Below are positions 8,460 through 16,571 of a stretch of DNA of 64,000 bases, one piece after another. Position 1 is the stretch's first letter. The number at the start of each line of letters is the position of its first letter. This DNA comes from RFPW01 sp040401595 (GTDB taxonomy: Bacteria > Pseudomonadota > Gammaproteobacteria > Burkholderiales > Burkholderiaceae_E). The stretch is from assembly GCA_040401595.1 (NCBI GenBank), contig JBBAOE010000004.1:135957-199956 (forward strand). Direction: 5' to 3'. The notes under the pieces are model-generated. The model had not been told where the DNA came from. It worked only from the letters and a program-made list of their open reading frames with translations, and did not search any database. The position numbers and the translations under genes were made by a program.

Positions 8460-8742
8460 CAATTCGGGGCCGTGCGGTCGGAGTGGCGGGACAAAGTGGC
8501 AGAATTGGCAAAGTGTCGCATTCTGGAGGCCAAACGAATCATCCGCCCGATTCGAACCGGACCCGGCTGTGCCGTCCCGGGCGGCTGATGCCGACCGACG
8601 TCGGCCAAGGTAGGTGGCAGTCCGCAGAAGTCCGCAGAAGTCCGCCGATATCGTCAGAAGCCCGCAATGCACTCATGCACTCATGCACTAACAGACCAAC
8701 AAACCAACAGACCCCGAGACCCTGAGACCCATTGAGAAACCG
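8460..8742. promoter_or_regulatory. Divergent spacer pdxA/gabD with possible operator
   Basis: This 283-bp spacer must hold promoters for both divergent genes. Near the pdxA side an inverted repeat CAGAAT (8500-8505) / ATTCTG (8520-8525) overlaps a direct repeat of CAAAGTG spaced 17 bp apart, an arrangement compatible with a regulator site. Nearer gabD there are short tandem repeats: AGTCCGCAGA from 8619 (nearly three copies) and GCACTCAT from 8669 (two and a half copies). No confident promoter hexamers were found. Confidence 0.3.
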
Positions 8743-10209
8743 ATGACCCTGCACTTGCGAAACTCAGCGCTCCTGCGCACCGACGCCTTCATCCATGGCC
8801 GTTGGACACCAGCCGATTCCGGCCAGACCTTCGCGGTCCACGATCCCGCCACGGGCGAGGAACTGGCCCAGGTCGCCAACTGTGGGCCGCAGGAGACGCA
8901 GCGCGCGATTGCGGCCGCCGAGCAAGCGTTGCCAGCCTGGCGGGCAAAACCGGCCAAAGAACGCTCGGCTATTTTGCGCCGATGGCATGACAGCATCCTG
9001 GCGGCTGCCGATGACTTGGCCCTCCTGATGACGATGGAGCAGGGTAAACCCTTAGCCGAAGCCCGGGGCGAAGTCGCCTACGGGGCTTCGTTCATCGAGT
9101 GGTTCGCTGAAGAGGCCAAGCGGGCGTATGGCGATGTGATTCCGACGCCGCAGGCCGACCGGCGCCTGCTCGTGCTCAAGCAACCGATCGGTGTGTGCGC
9201 TGCGATCACGCCGTGGAATTTTCCGATTGCCATGATCACCCGTAAAGTGGCGCCCGCTCTCGCGGTGGGTTGTACGGTGGTCGTCAAACCTGCCGAAGCC
9301 ACGCCCTTATCAGCGCTTGCACTGGCGCAACTGGCGCTCGAGGCAGGCATTCCGGAGGGCGTCTTCAACATCGTGACCGGCGCGGCCGAACAAGCGCCCG
9401 GCATCGGGCGCGTCCTGTGTGAAAGCCCGGTGGTGCGTCATGTGTCGTTTACCGGCTCAACCGAAGTGGGTCGGATTCTGTTGCGCCAATGTGCCGATAC
9501 GGTGAAGAAGGTCTCGCTTGAACTCGGCGGTAACGCACCGTTTATCGTGTTCGACGATGCCGATCTGGATGCAGCCGTCGAGGGCGCGATCGCCAGCAAA
9601 TACCGCAATGCCGGCCAGACCTGCGTCTGCGCCAACCGGATCTATGTCCAGGATGGTGTCTACGACGCGTTCGCGGCCAAGCTCGCCTGGCGCGTCGCCC
9701 GGATGACGGTCGGGGCCGGCACCGTACCCGGCGTACAGGTGGGGCCCTTGATCGAGGTGGCAGCCTTGCAAAAAGTCGAAGCCCATCTGGCGGATGCCGT
9801 CGCTCAAGGCGCGGAGATCGTGGTCGGTGGCAAGCGCCATGCGTTGGGCGGCTTGTTTTTTGAGCCCACCGTCATGACGGGCGTGACCCAGTCGATGCGG
9901 GTCGCCCGCGAAGAAACCTTCGGCCCCGTGGCGCCGCTGTTTCGATTTGAGACCGAAGCGCAGGCGATCGAGATGGCCAACGATACCGAGTTTGGTCTCG
10001 CGGCGTATTTTTATTCGCGCGATATCGGCCGCATTTTTCGGGTGGCAGAGGCGATCGAATCCGGCATGGTTTGCGTCAACAGCGGCGTGCTGTCCAACGA
10101 AGTTGCGCCGTTTGGGGGCGTCAAGCAATCGGGGCTCGGGCGCGAGGGCTCGAAATACGGCCTCGACGATTACCTGGAAATCAAGTACCTGGCGTTGGCT
10201 GGCCTCTGA
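8743..10209 (+). CDS. gabD: NAD(P)-dependent succinate-semialdehyde dehydrogenase family protein
   Basis: An aldehyde dehydrogenase of 488 residues closest in pattern to GabD, which oxidises succinate semialdehyde to succinate. Class features in order: TPWNFPIAMITRK, the cofactor-binding FTGSTEVGR, the catalytic glutamate in LELGGNAPF, and the catalytic cysteine in NAGQTCVCANR. The C-terminal FGGVKQSGLGREGSKYG motif is also typical. No GABA transaminase is nearby. It is followed by a zinc alcohol dehydrogenase and a GMC flavoprotein, so it may instead act on the aldehyde those enzymes make. The family is certain; the substrate is an inference. Confidence 0.88.
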   Translation: MTLHLRNSALLRTDAFIHGRWTPADSGQTFAVHDPATGEELAQVANCGPQETQRAIAAAEQALPAWRAKPAKERSAILRRWHDSILAAADDLALLMTMEQGKPLAEARGEVAYGASFIEWFAEEAKRAYGDVIPTPQADRRLLVLKQPIGVCAAITPWNFPIAMITRKVAPALAVGCTVVVKPAEATPLSALALAQLALEAGIPEGVFNIVTGAAEQAPGIGRVLCESPVVRHVSFTGSTEVGRILLRQCADTVKKVSLELGGNAPFIVFDDADLDAAVEGAIASKYRNAGQTCVCANRIYVQDGVYDAFAAKLAWRVARMTVGAGTVPGVQVGPLIEVAALQKVEAHLADAVAQGAEIVVGGKRHALGGLFFEPTVMTGVTQSMRVAREETFGPVAPLFRFETEAQAIEMANDTEFGLAAYFYSRDIGRIFRVAEAIESGMVCVNSGVLSNEVAPFGGVKQSGLGREGSKYGLDDYLEIKYLALAGL

Positions 10210-10280
10210 GCCATGGCTGACGTCCTCGGCCTGCCTGGCGTTGCGCCACGGCCAGGTCGGTTTGTGGATGGAGACAAGCA

Positions 10281-11429
10281 ATGAAAATGCGAGCTGCTGT
10301 ATTACGCGAGATTGGTTTGCCAGCGCCCTACGCGCAGAGCAAACCCCTGTCGATCGAAACCGTGGACCTCGCCGCGCCCGGCCCGGGGGAATTGACGCTG
10401 CGGATCCGCGCCGCCGGCCTGTGTCATTCGGATCTGTCGGCAATCAACGGCGATCGTCCCTGGCCCTTGCCGATCGTGATCGGTCACGAAGCGGCTGGTG
10501 AGGTCGTCGACGTCGGTGCCGGGGTGACCGATGTGGCCGTAGGCGATTCGGTCGTGCTGGTCTTCCGGCCGATGTGCGGCGCCTGTCTGGACTGCGCCAG
10601 TGGGCGCCCAGCGTTATGTGGTCCTGGCGGTGTCTCGAATGCAGCGGGGTCGCTCCTGGGCGGATACCGGCGCCTGGGCTTCCCGGGCGCCGCAGCCGAT
10701 GAGCCCCCGCTCAATCACCATCTGGGCTGTGCCGCATTCGCCGAGTACGCAACCGTATCGCGTCGCTCGGTGGTTCGGGTCGATCGGGAATTACCGTTTG
10801 TTGAAGCCGCCTTGTTTGGCTGCGCCGTCATGACCGGTGCGGGGGCCGTGTTCAACACGGCCCGGGTTGAGGCGGGTGCGCGGGTCGCGGTGGTCGGGTT
10901 GGGCGGCGTGGGATTTTCTTCCCTGCTGGCCGCCGTGGCGAGCGGTGCCCGCGAGGTGGTCGCGATCGACCTCGTGCCGGCCAAGCTCGACATGGCGCGC
11001 CGCCTCGGTGCAACCCAGGTCTTCAATGCGCGCGACCCGGAGGTCGTGGCCCAAGTCAAGGCCGCGACCGACGGGGGGGTCGATTACGCGTTTGAAATGG
11101 CGGGTTCGGTGGCGGCGCTCGAGTGCGCCTACCGGATCACTCGGCGCGGCGGAACGACGGTGAGCGCGGGGCTGCCCAATCCGGCTGCGCAGTGGCCGCT
11201 GCAGGCGGTGAGCCTGATCGCCGAAGAACGCACCATCAAGGGCAGCTACGTGGGTTCGTGCGTTCCGAGTCGGGATATTCCGCGCTTCATTGCGATGTAT
11301 CGTGCCGGTCGCCTCCCGGTTCAGGAACTGCTGACCGAAACGATCCCGATGGACGCCATCAATCCAGCGCTCGATCGGCTCGCGCAGGGCGAGGCCGTGC
11401 GCCAAGTCATCCTGCCGCACGGCGTCTGA
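10281..11429 (+). CDS. Zinc-dependent alcohol dehydrogenase, MDR superfamily
   Basis: A 382-residue medium-chain dehydrogenase. Catalytic zinc ligands are visible in GLCHSDLSAINGD and GHEAAGEV, the structural zinc cluster in PMCGACLDCASGRPALC, and the NAD-binding loop in VVGLGGVGFSS followed by the acidic residue of VVAIDLVPAK, which favours NAD over NADP. It lies 71 nt after the aldehyde dehydrogenase and is likely co-transcribed with it. The pair would convert an alcohol through an aldehyde to an acid. Substrate unknown. Confidence 0.88.
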   Translation: MKMRAAVLREIGLPAPYAQSKPLSIETVDLAAPGPGELTLRIRAAGLCHSDLSAINGDRPWPLPIVIGHEAAGEVVDVGAGVTDVAVGDSVVLVFRPMCGACLDCASGRPALCGPGGVSNAAGSLLGGYRRLGFPGAAADEPPLNHHLGCAAFAEYATVSRRSVVRVDRELPFVEAALFGCAVMTGAGAVFNTARVEAGARVAVVGLGGVGFSSLLAAVASGAREVVAIDLVPAKLDMARRLGATQVFNARDPEVVAQVKAATDGGVDYAFEMAGSVAALECAYRITRRGGTTVSAGLPNPAAQWPLQAVSLIAEERTIKGSYVGSCVPSRDIPRFIAMYRAGRLPVQELLTETIPMDAINPALDRLAQGEAVRQVILPHGV

Positions 11430-11748
11430 GGCAGCGCGCGGGGCGGGGGGCCGCGCCGCACCATCCGCTCGGAAGCGGTCGTTGCGGGGCGGTTGTGCTG
11501 GCGGGTGCAGGTTGGTGCTGATTCGTGCTGACTAGTGCCGGTAAGTGCGGATTTGACGATCGTCGGGGATTCGGGGATTCGGGGATTCGGGGATTCAGGG
11601 GCGAGGGGACGGAGGACCAGGGGGCTGGGGCATACCAGGGGGCCTTGGGCGTCGCCGGCGTCAGGGGCGAATCTGGGACGGATCAGCGGCGCGGGCGTCG
11701 ATCGGGACGCGGAGTGTTCAAGACCAAATTGCAGGGGAGGAAGCGCAC
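11430..11748. repeat. Gene-free spacer with 8-bp tandem repeat
   Basis: A 319-bp gap between the alcohol dehydrogenase and the GMC flavoprotein. It holds four perfect tandem copies of CGGGGATT (11564-11595), a preceding run of degenerate GTGCTG/GTGCGG words and a G-rich stretch, and ends in the strong GGGGAGG ribosome site (11733-11739) of the next gene. No convincing promoter or RNA gene is seen. Confidence 0.7.
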
Positions 11749-13503
11749 ATGTCAACCCATCCTTCTTCGTATACCGCGGGCGCAGCCCCGCGGCCCATGG
11801 AGCGCGAGTTTGATTACGTGATCGTGGGAGCGGGTACCGCCGGCTGCCTGCTCGCCAATCGCTTGTCGGCCGATCCGCGCAACCGCGTGCTCCTGCTGGA
11901 AGCGGGCGGCAAGGACGATTATCACTGGATCCACATCCCAGTCGGGTATCTCTACTGTATTGGTAACCCGCGCACCGACTGGTTGTATCAAACCGAACCC
12001 GAAACGGGACTGGGCGGTCGATCGATCCGGTACCCGCGTGGCAAGGTCTGGGGCGGTTGTTCCTCGATCAACGGCATGATCTACATGCGCGGACAGGCGG
12101 CGGACTATGACAGCTGGGCAGCCGGTGGCAATCCCGGTTGGTCCTGGCGGGAGGTCCTGCCGGACTTTGTGCGCCATGAAGATTTCTATCGTCTGGACGC
12201 AGGCGGGTCGGACCCTCTGCATGGGCGCGGTGGGGAGTGGCGGGTGGAATCCCAGCGTTTGCGTTGGGACATTCTGGATGCGTTTCGCCAAGCCGCTGCC
12301 CAGGTCGGGATTCAGAATCTGGAGGACTTCAATCGAGGCGATAACGAAGGCTGCGGCTATTTTGAAGTTAATCAAAAAACGGGGGTCCGTTGGAACGCAT
12401 CCAAAGCGTTTTTGCGCCCTGCCCTGGGCCGGGCGAATTTCATGGTTCTCTCCGGCGCCGAAGTCGACCAGCTGAGCTTCGACGAGGCCGACGGCACGCC
12501 GTCAGCGGCGCTGGTGGCGACAGGCGTGACGTTTTTGGGTCGTGGCGAGCGCTGGCAGGTCCGAGCCAAACGGGAAGTGATTCTGGCTGCGGGAGCCATT
12601 GGAACACCGTCCATTTTGCAACGCTCCGGCTTGGGGCCGCAGGCGGTGCTCGCGCGCGCCGGCGTGGCGACGCGTCGTCACCTCGCGGGGGTCGGTGGCA
12701 ACCTGCAGGACCATCTGCAATTGCGTTTGATCTATCGGCTTCGCGACGATGCGAAGACGCTCAACACTCTCGTCGCCACCCCGTGGGGGAAAGCTTGGAT
12801 CGGCCTGCAGTATGCGTTTGCACGACGTGGACCGATGACCATGTCGCCGAGTCAGCTGGGTGCGTTTGCACGCTCCTCCCCGGCGGTCGATCGGGCTGAT
12901 CTCGAGTGGCATGTGCAGCCGCTCTCGCTCGATAAGTTTGGCGAGCCGCTGCATGACTTTCCGGCCTTCACCGCCTCAGTGTGTCACCTGCGTCCGCAGA
13001 GCCGGGGCAGTGTGTCGATTGCCTCGGCGGACCCTTTGCAGGCACCCCGCATTTCGCCCAATTACTTGTCGACGGCGAGCGATCGTCAAATCGCGGCGCA
13101 CGCGATCCGCCGAACGCGCGAGATTGTTGGCGCACCGGCCCTGGCGCCTTGGGTGACGGCGGAACTGTTGCCGGGCGCGCATCGAGTTTCGGACGAGGAC
13201 CTGGCGATGGCTGCCAGTGAGATTGGTACCACGATTTTTCATCCGGTGGGTACTTGCGCGATGGGTCCCTCGACCGACCCGGCGGCAGTGGTCGATGCCC
13301 GCTTGCGCGTCCATGGGGTCGCCGGTTTACGCATCGCCGATGCTTCGGTCATGCCAACGATTACGTCGGGCAACACCAATGCGCCCACCTTGATGATTGC
13401 CGAAAAGGCGGCGGCGATGGTGCTGGAGGATGCGCTGGGGATTGGGGTCCCGGCGGAGGCTGGCCGTTCGCCGCACCCGGTCGCGGCGTCGATGGCGCAG
13501 TAG
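11749..13503 (+). CDS. GMC-family FAD-dependent alcohol oxidoreductase
   Basis: A 584-residue glucose-methanol-choline flavoprotein of the choline dehydrogenase/AlkJ type. The FAD-binding dinucleotide motif VGAGTAGCLLANRLS is near residues 26-40, with the acidic end of the second strand in LLLEAGG. The GMC signature 1 region reads RGKVWGGCSSINGMIYMRG, and the C-terminal catalytic histidine sits in FHPVGTCAMGPS. These enzymes oxidise primary alcohols and pass electrons to a quinone or other acceptor. The start has a strong GGGGAGG ribosome site. With the two preceding genes it forms an alcohol-to-acid set. Substrate not determinable from sequence. Confidence 0.9.
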   Translation: MSTHPSSYTAGAAPRPMEREFDYVIVGAGTAGCLLANRLSADPRNRVLLLEAGGKDDYHWIHIPVGYLYCIGNPRTDWLYQTEPETGLGGRSIRYPRGKVWGGCSSINGMIYMRGQAADYDSWAAGGNPGWSWREVLPDFVRHEDFYRLDAGGSDPLHGRGGEWRVESQRLRWDILDAFRQAAAQVGIQNLEDFNRGDNEGCGYFEVNQKTGVRWNASKAFLRPALGRANFMVLSGAEVDQLSFDEADGTPSAALVATGVTFLGRGERWQVRAKREVILAAGAIGTPSILQRSGLGPQAVLARAGVATRRHLAGVGGNLQDHLQLRLIYRLRDDAKTLNTLVATPWGKAWIGLQYAFARRGPMTMSPSQLGAFARSSPAVDRADLEWHVQPLSLDKFGEPLHDFPAFTASVCHLRPQSRGSVSIASADPLQAPRISPNYLSTASDRQIAAHAIRRTREIVGAPALAPWVTAELLPGAHRVSDEDLAMAASEIGTTIFHPVGTCAMGPSTDPAAVVDARLRVHGVAGLRIADASVMPTITSGNTNAPTLMIAEKAAAMVLEDALGIGVPAEAGRSPHPVAASMAQ

Positions 13504-13584
13504 CAACCGCCGCTGGCCTGGCCTGTCCAGTCTCGGCGTGAGTGGATTGCCGTGCCGAGGGAGCGGGCGCCGTTCAGCGCGAAT

Positions 13585-13600
13585 GGTTTCACGTGAAACA
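13585..13600. promoter_or_regulatory. parS site 1 (ParB-binding palindrome)
   Basis: Contains the perfect 14-bp palindrome GTTTCACGTGAAAC (13586-13599), the widely conserved chromosomal parS core bound by ParB. It lies upstream of mnmG, 3.8 kb from parB. Confidence 0.9.
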
Positions 13601-13614
13601 GGTTTCATGAGACA
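13601..13614. promoter_or_regulatory. Degenerate parS-like half site
   Basis: GGTTTCATGAGACA lies exactly between the two perfect parS palindromes and matches their left half and part of the right. It may be a decayed or weak third copy. Confidence 0.45.
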
Positions 13615-13630
13615 GGTTTCACGTGAAACA
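13615..13630. promoter_or_regulatory. parS site 2 (ParB-binding palindrome)
   Basis: A second perfect GTTTCACGTGAAAC palindrome, 30 bp after the first (same face of the helix, close to three turns). Confidence 0.9.
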
Positions 13631-13689
13631 TGCGGTGCCAATCCGTGGGTCTCTGAGCCCGATCATGGATCTCTGAGCCGGATTGCGCC

Positions 13690-13695
13690 TATACT
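13690..13695 (+). promoter_or_regulatory. Possible -10 element for mnmG
   Basis: TATACT lies 45 bp upstream of the mnmG start. The -35 position 17 bp further up is poor, and a direct repeat of ATCTCTGAGCC precedes it. Weak evidence. Confidence 0.3.
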
Positions 13696-13740
13696 CCCGC
13701 TCCCCTTCCCAGTTTGCCGCACGACCCTGCCGGGGATTGC

Positions 13741-15636
13741 ATGAACCACCCTGAACTCTTTGATGTCATTGTCGTCGGCGGTGGCCATGCCGGTACGGAA
13801 GCCGCTCTGGCCTCGGCCCGCTCGGGTTGCCGGACGCTCTTGTTGACCCACAATCTCGAGACGCTTGGGCAGATGTCGTGTAATCCGTCGATTGGCGGGA
13901 TCGGCAAAGGGCACCTGGTCAAGGAAATTGATGCCTTGGGCGGCGCCATGGCGGCGGCCACCGACGAGGCCGGTATCCAGTTTCGCATCCTCAATTCCAG
14001 CAAGGGCCCGGCTGTGCGCGCGACCCGTGCGCAAGCCGACCGCGTGCTCTACCGCGCGGCGATCCGGCGGCGGCTGGAGAATCAGCCCAACTTGTGGCTC
14101 TTCCAGCAGGCGGTCGACGACCTGCTGATCGAGGGTGACCGGGTGGTGGGTGCGCGGACCCAGATCGGTCTGAATATCCGGGCCCGCGCGGTCGTCTTGA
14201 CGGCCGGCACTTTTTTGAACGGTAAAGTGCATGTCGGCCTGGACCATTACACGGCGGGGCGCGCTGGCGATCCCGCGGCGGTCTCTCTGGGCGAGCGGCT
14301 CAAGGAATTGCGCCTGCCGCAAGGGCGGCTCAAAACCGGCACCCCACCCCGACTCGATGCACGATCGATTGACTTCACGCGCCTGAGCGAACAGCCTGGG
14401 GATTTGGATCCGGTGCCGGTATTCTCATTTCTGGGCACGCCAGCCCAGCACCCAAGGCAGGTGTCCTGCTGGGTGACCTACACCAATGCGACAACGCATG
14501 AGCTGATCCGCTCGGGACTCGATCGTTCACCGATGTATACCGGGGTGATCGAGGGCGTCGGACCCCGATACTGCCCGTCGATCGAGGACAAGATCCATCG
14601 ATTTGCGGACCGGGACGCCCATCAGATTTATCTCGAACCGGAGGGACTGGAGACCAACGAAATCTATCCCAACGGAATTTCGACGAGTTTGCCCTTCGAT
14701 GTCCAGCTCGCCCTGGTGCGCTCGATGGTGGGGCTGGAGCAGGCCCATATCCTGCGCCCCGGCTACGCGATCGAATATGACTATTACGACCCCCGCTCGC
14801 TCCGGAACACCTTGGAGAGTCAGGCAATCGGCGGTTTGTTTTTGGCGGGCCAGATCAATGGGACGACCGGTTATGAAGAGGCGGCGGCCCAGGGCTTGCT
14901 GGCTGGAATCAATGCATCGCTGCAGGTGCGGGGTGAACCGCCCTGGTCGCCCCAGCGCCACGAGGCCTATCTGGGCGTGATGGTCGATGATCTCATCACC
15001 CGCGGGGTGTCGGAGCCCTATCGGATGTTCACGAGCCGCGCGGAATACCGCTTGAGCCTGCGCGAAGACAATGCGGATCTACGGCTGACCGAGATCGGAC
15101 GCCGCCTTGGCTTGGTGGGGGACGAGCGATGGGACCTCTTTTGTCGTAAACGCGATGCGATCAGCGCGGAGCTCGAGCGCGTGCGTGCGACGCGGGTCGA
15201 TCCTCGGCAGTCCGATGCGGGCGCAATCGAAGCGGCGATCGGTCAAGCACTCGAGCGCGATGCATCTGTAGCGGAATTGTTGCGTCGTCCCGAAGTGCGC
15301 TATGACGCGCTGATGCAATTGCCCGGCGTTGGTCCCGGCGTTTCTGATCGTGCGGTGATCGATCAGGTAGAAATTCAGTTCAAGTACGCAGGCTACATCA
15401 CCCGCCAGCAGGCCGAAGTGACGCGCCAAGCGCACAACGAGGGGCTCGAGATTCCCCCCGAGCTGGTGTATGCGCAAGTGCGCGGGCTATCCAACGAAGT
15501 TTGTCAGCGCCTCGAGCGTCAGCGTCCCGCCACCCTGGGGCAGGCCGCGCGCATGTCCGGGGTCACGCCGGCGGCGGTATCGCTGCTCCTGATTCATCTC
15601 AAGCGCCTGGGCGCCGTGCGTCGTGTCGCAGCCTGA
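13741..15636 (+). CDS. mnmG: tRNA uridine-5-carboxymethylaminomethyl synthesis enzyme MnmG (GidA)
   Basis: FAD-dependent MnmG, which with MnmE installs carboxymethylaminomethyl groups on the wobble uridine of several tRNAs. The product is 631 residues, normal length. The FAD motif VVGGGHAGTEAALASARSG is at the N-terminus; MSCNPSIGGIGKGHLVKE, AGTFLNGKVHVG and TGTPPRLD are family signatures, and the C-terminal helical domain with EIPPELVYAQVRGLSNE is intact. The start MNHPELFDVIVVGG is preceded by a short spacer after the parS pair. It is followed by an overlapping rsmG, the classic gidAB-parAB order near the chromosome origin. Confidence 0.98.
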   Translation: MNHPELFDVIVVGGGHAGTEAALASARSGCRTLLLTHNLETLGQMSCNPSIGGIGKGHLVKEIDALGGAMAAATDEAGIQFRILNSSKGPAVRATRAQADRVLYRAAIRRRLENQPNLWLFQQAVDDLLIEGDRVVGARTQIGLNIRARAVVLTAGTFLNGKVHVGLDHYTAGRAGDPAAVSLGERLKELRLPQGRLKTGTPPRLDARSIDFTRLSEQPGDLDPVPVFSFLGTPAQHPRQVSCWVTYTNATTHELIRSGLDRSPMYTGVIEGVGPRYCPSIEDKIHRFADRDAHQIYLEPEGLETNEIYPNGISTSLPFDVQLALVRSMVGLEQAHILRPGYAIEYDYYDPRSLRNTLESQAIGGLFLAGQINGTTGYEEAAAQGLLAGINASLQVRGEPPWSPQRHEAYLGVMVDDLITRGVSEPYRMFTSRAEYRLSLREDNADLRLTEIGRRLGLVGDERWDLFCRKRDAISAELERVRATRVDPRQSDAGAIEAAIGQALERDASVAELLRRPEVRYDALMQLPGVGPGVSDRAVIDQVEIQFKYAGYITRQQAEVTRQAHNEGLEIPPELVYAQVRGLSNEVCQRLERQRPATLGQAARMSGVTPAAVSLLLIHLKRLGAVRRVAA

Positions 15637-15640
15637 TGCG

Positions 15641-16468
15641 ATGGGGCACCCCGTCCCGCGCGGGCGTCGCAACGCCACGCCATCGGTTCGAGGTTCGGCC
15701 AAACCCTCTCCCGCAAATGGGACCCGGCGATCGGGCCCGGTCGCGGTTCAGACGTTGCCGGGGATTGGGCGGCTGGCACCGGCAGCGCCAGACAACCGGC
15801 CGGATCCGGGCTTGCACGCGGCCCTCGCAGCACAGTTGGGCGAAGGTCTGCGCGGCCTTTCGCTCGACGTCAGCGTCAGCGTCCAGGATGCGCTCTTGGC
15901 CTATCTCGCCTTGCTCGAGAAATGGAACCGGGTCTACAACCTCACCGCAATCCGTGACCCTCAAGCCATGCTGGTCCAACATCTGCTCGATAGTCTGGCG
16001 GTGGTTCCGGCATTGCAGCGCCGCTGGTCGGCAACGGGCCCGGGGCCAGAGCTCGCCGACATTGGTTCGGGCGCTGGGTTGCCTGCGATTCCGATCGCCT
16101 TGGTGTGGTCGCAAGTCCGGTACACCCTAGTCGAACCGGTCGAAAAAAAGGCAGCGTTTCTGCGTCAGGCGGTCGGGGATCTCGGGCTGACCGATCGGGT
16201 TCAGGTGGTTTGTCAACGGGTTCAGGCCATGGGCCCAGCGGGCCTCTTTGATTTCATCACCTGCCGAGCCTATGCCTCGCTGGCCGCATTTGCCGACGAT
16301 GTGCAAGCCATCGCAGGCGCGCAGACGACTTTGGTGGCACTCAAGGGCGTGCGCCCGGACGCCGAGATCGACGCCCTTGGACGGCCTTGGACTGTTGACG
16401 GGATTGAGGCCCTGAGCGTTCCCTTTCTGAACGCCCATCGCCACCTCGTCTGGATGCGTCGGGTTTGA
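15641..16468 (+). CDS. rsmG: 16S rRNA (guanine527-N7)-methyltransferase RsmG (GidB)
   Basis: RsmG methylates G527 of 16S rRNA. The SAM-binding core is clear: ELADIGSGAGLPAIPIAL, then YTLVEPVEKKAAFLR, and the substrate-side NLTAIRDPQAMLVQHLLDSL. From ATG 15641 the product is 275 residues; the family is usually about 210, so the first 60 or so residues (rich in Arg, Pro and Ala) are extra. An earlier GTG at 15623 overlaps mnmG, and a TTG near 15811 would give a normal-length protein, so the true start is uncertain. It lies between mnmG and parA. Confidence 0.92.
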   Translation: MGHPVPRGRRNATPSVRGSAKPSPANGTRRSGPVAVQTLPGIGRLAPAAPDNRPDPGLHAALAAQLGEGLRGLSLDVSVSVQDALLAYLALLEKWNRVYNLTAIRDPQAMLVQHLLDSLAVVPALQRRWSATGPGPELADIGSGAGLPAIPIALVWSQVRYTLVEPVEKKAAFLRQAVGDLGLTDRVQVVCQRVQAMGPAGLFDFITCRAYASLAAFADDVQAIAGAQTTLVALKGVRPDAEIDALGRPWTVDGIEALSVPFLNAHRHLVWMRRV

Positions 16469-16494
16469 ATCACCCATCGGCACCACCATCGAAC

Positions 16495-16553
16495 CCCGCC
16501 AGGATTGGCTCGCCACGCCTGGTGAGCCCTTGCTGTTGGCCGACCCTGGCGGG
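16495..16553 (+). promoter_or_regulatory. Nested inverted repeats between rsmG and parA
   Basis: An outer 9-bp inverted repeat CCCGCCAGG (16495-16503) / CCTGGCGGG (16545-16553) encloses an inner hairpin GGCTCGCCA-CGCC-TGGTGAGCC (16507-16528), nine pairs including one G-U. It ends 18 nt before the parA start, so it could shape parA leader RNA or act as an operator. There is no T-run to make it a classical terminator. Confidence 0.5.
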
Positions 16554-16571
16554 CTACCGCTGCGAGAACGG

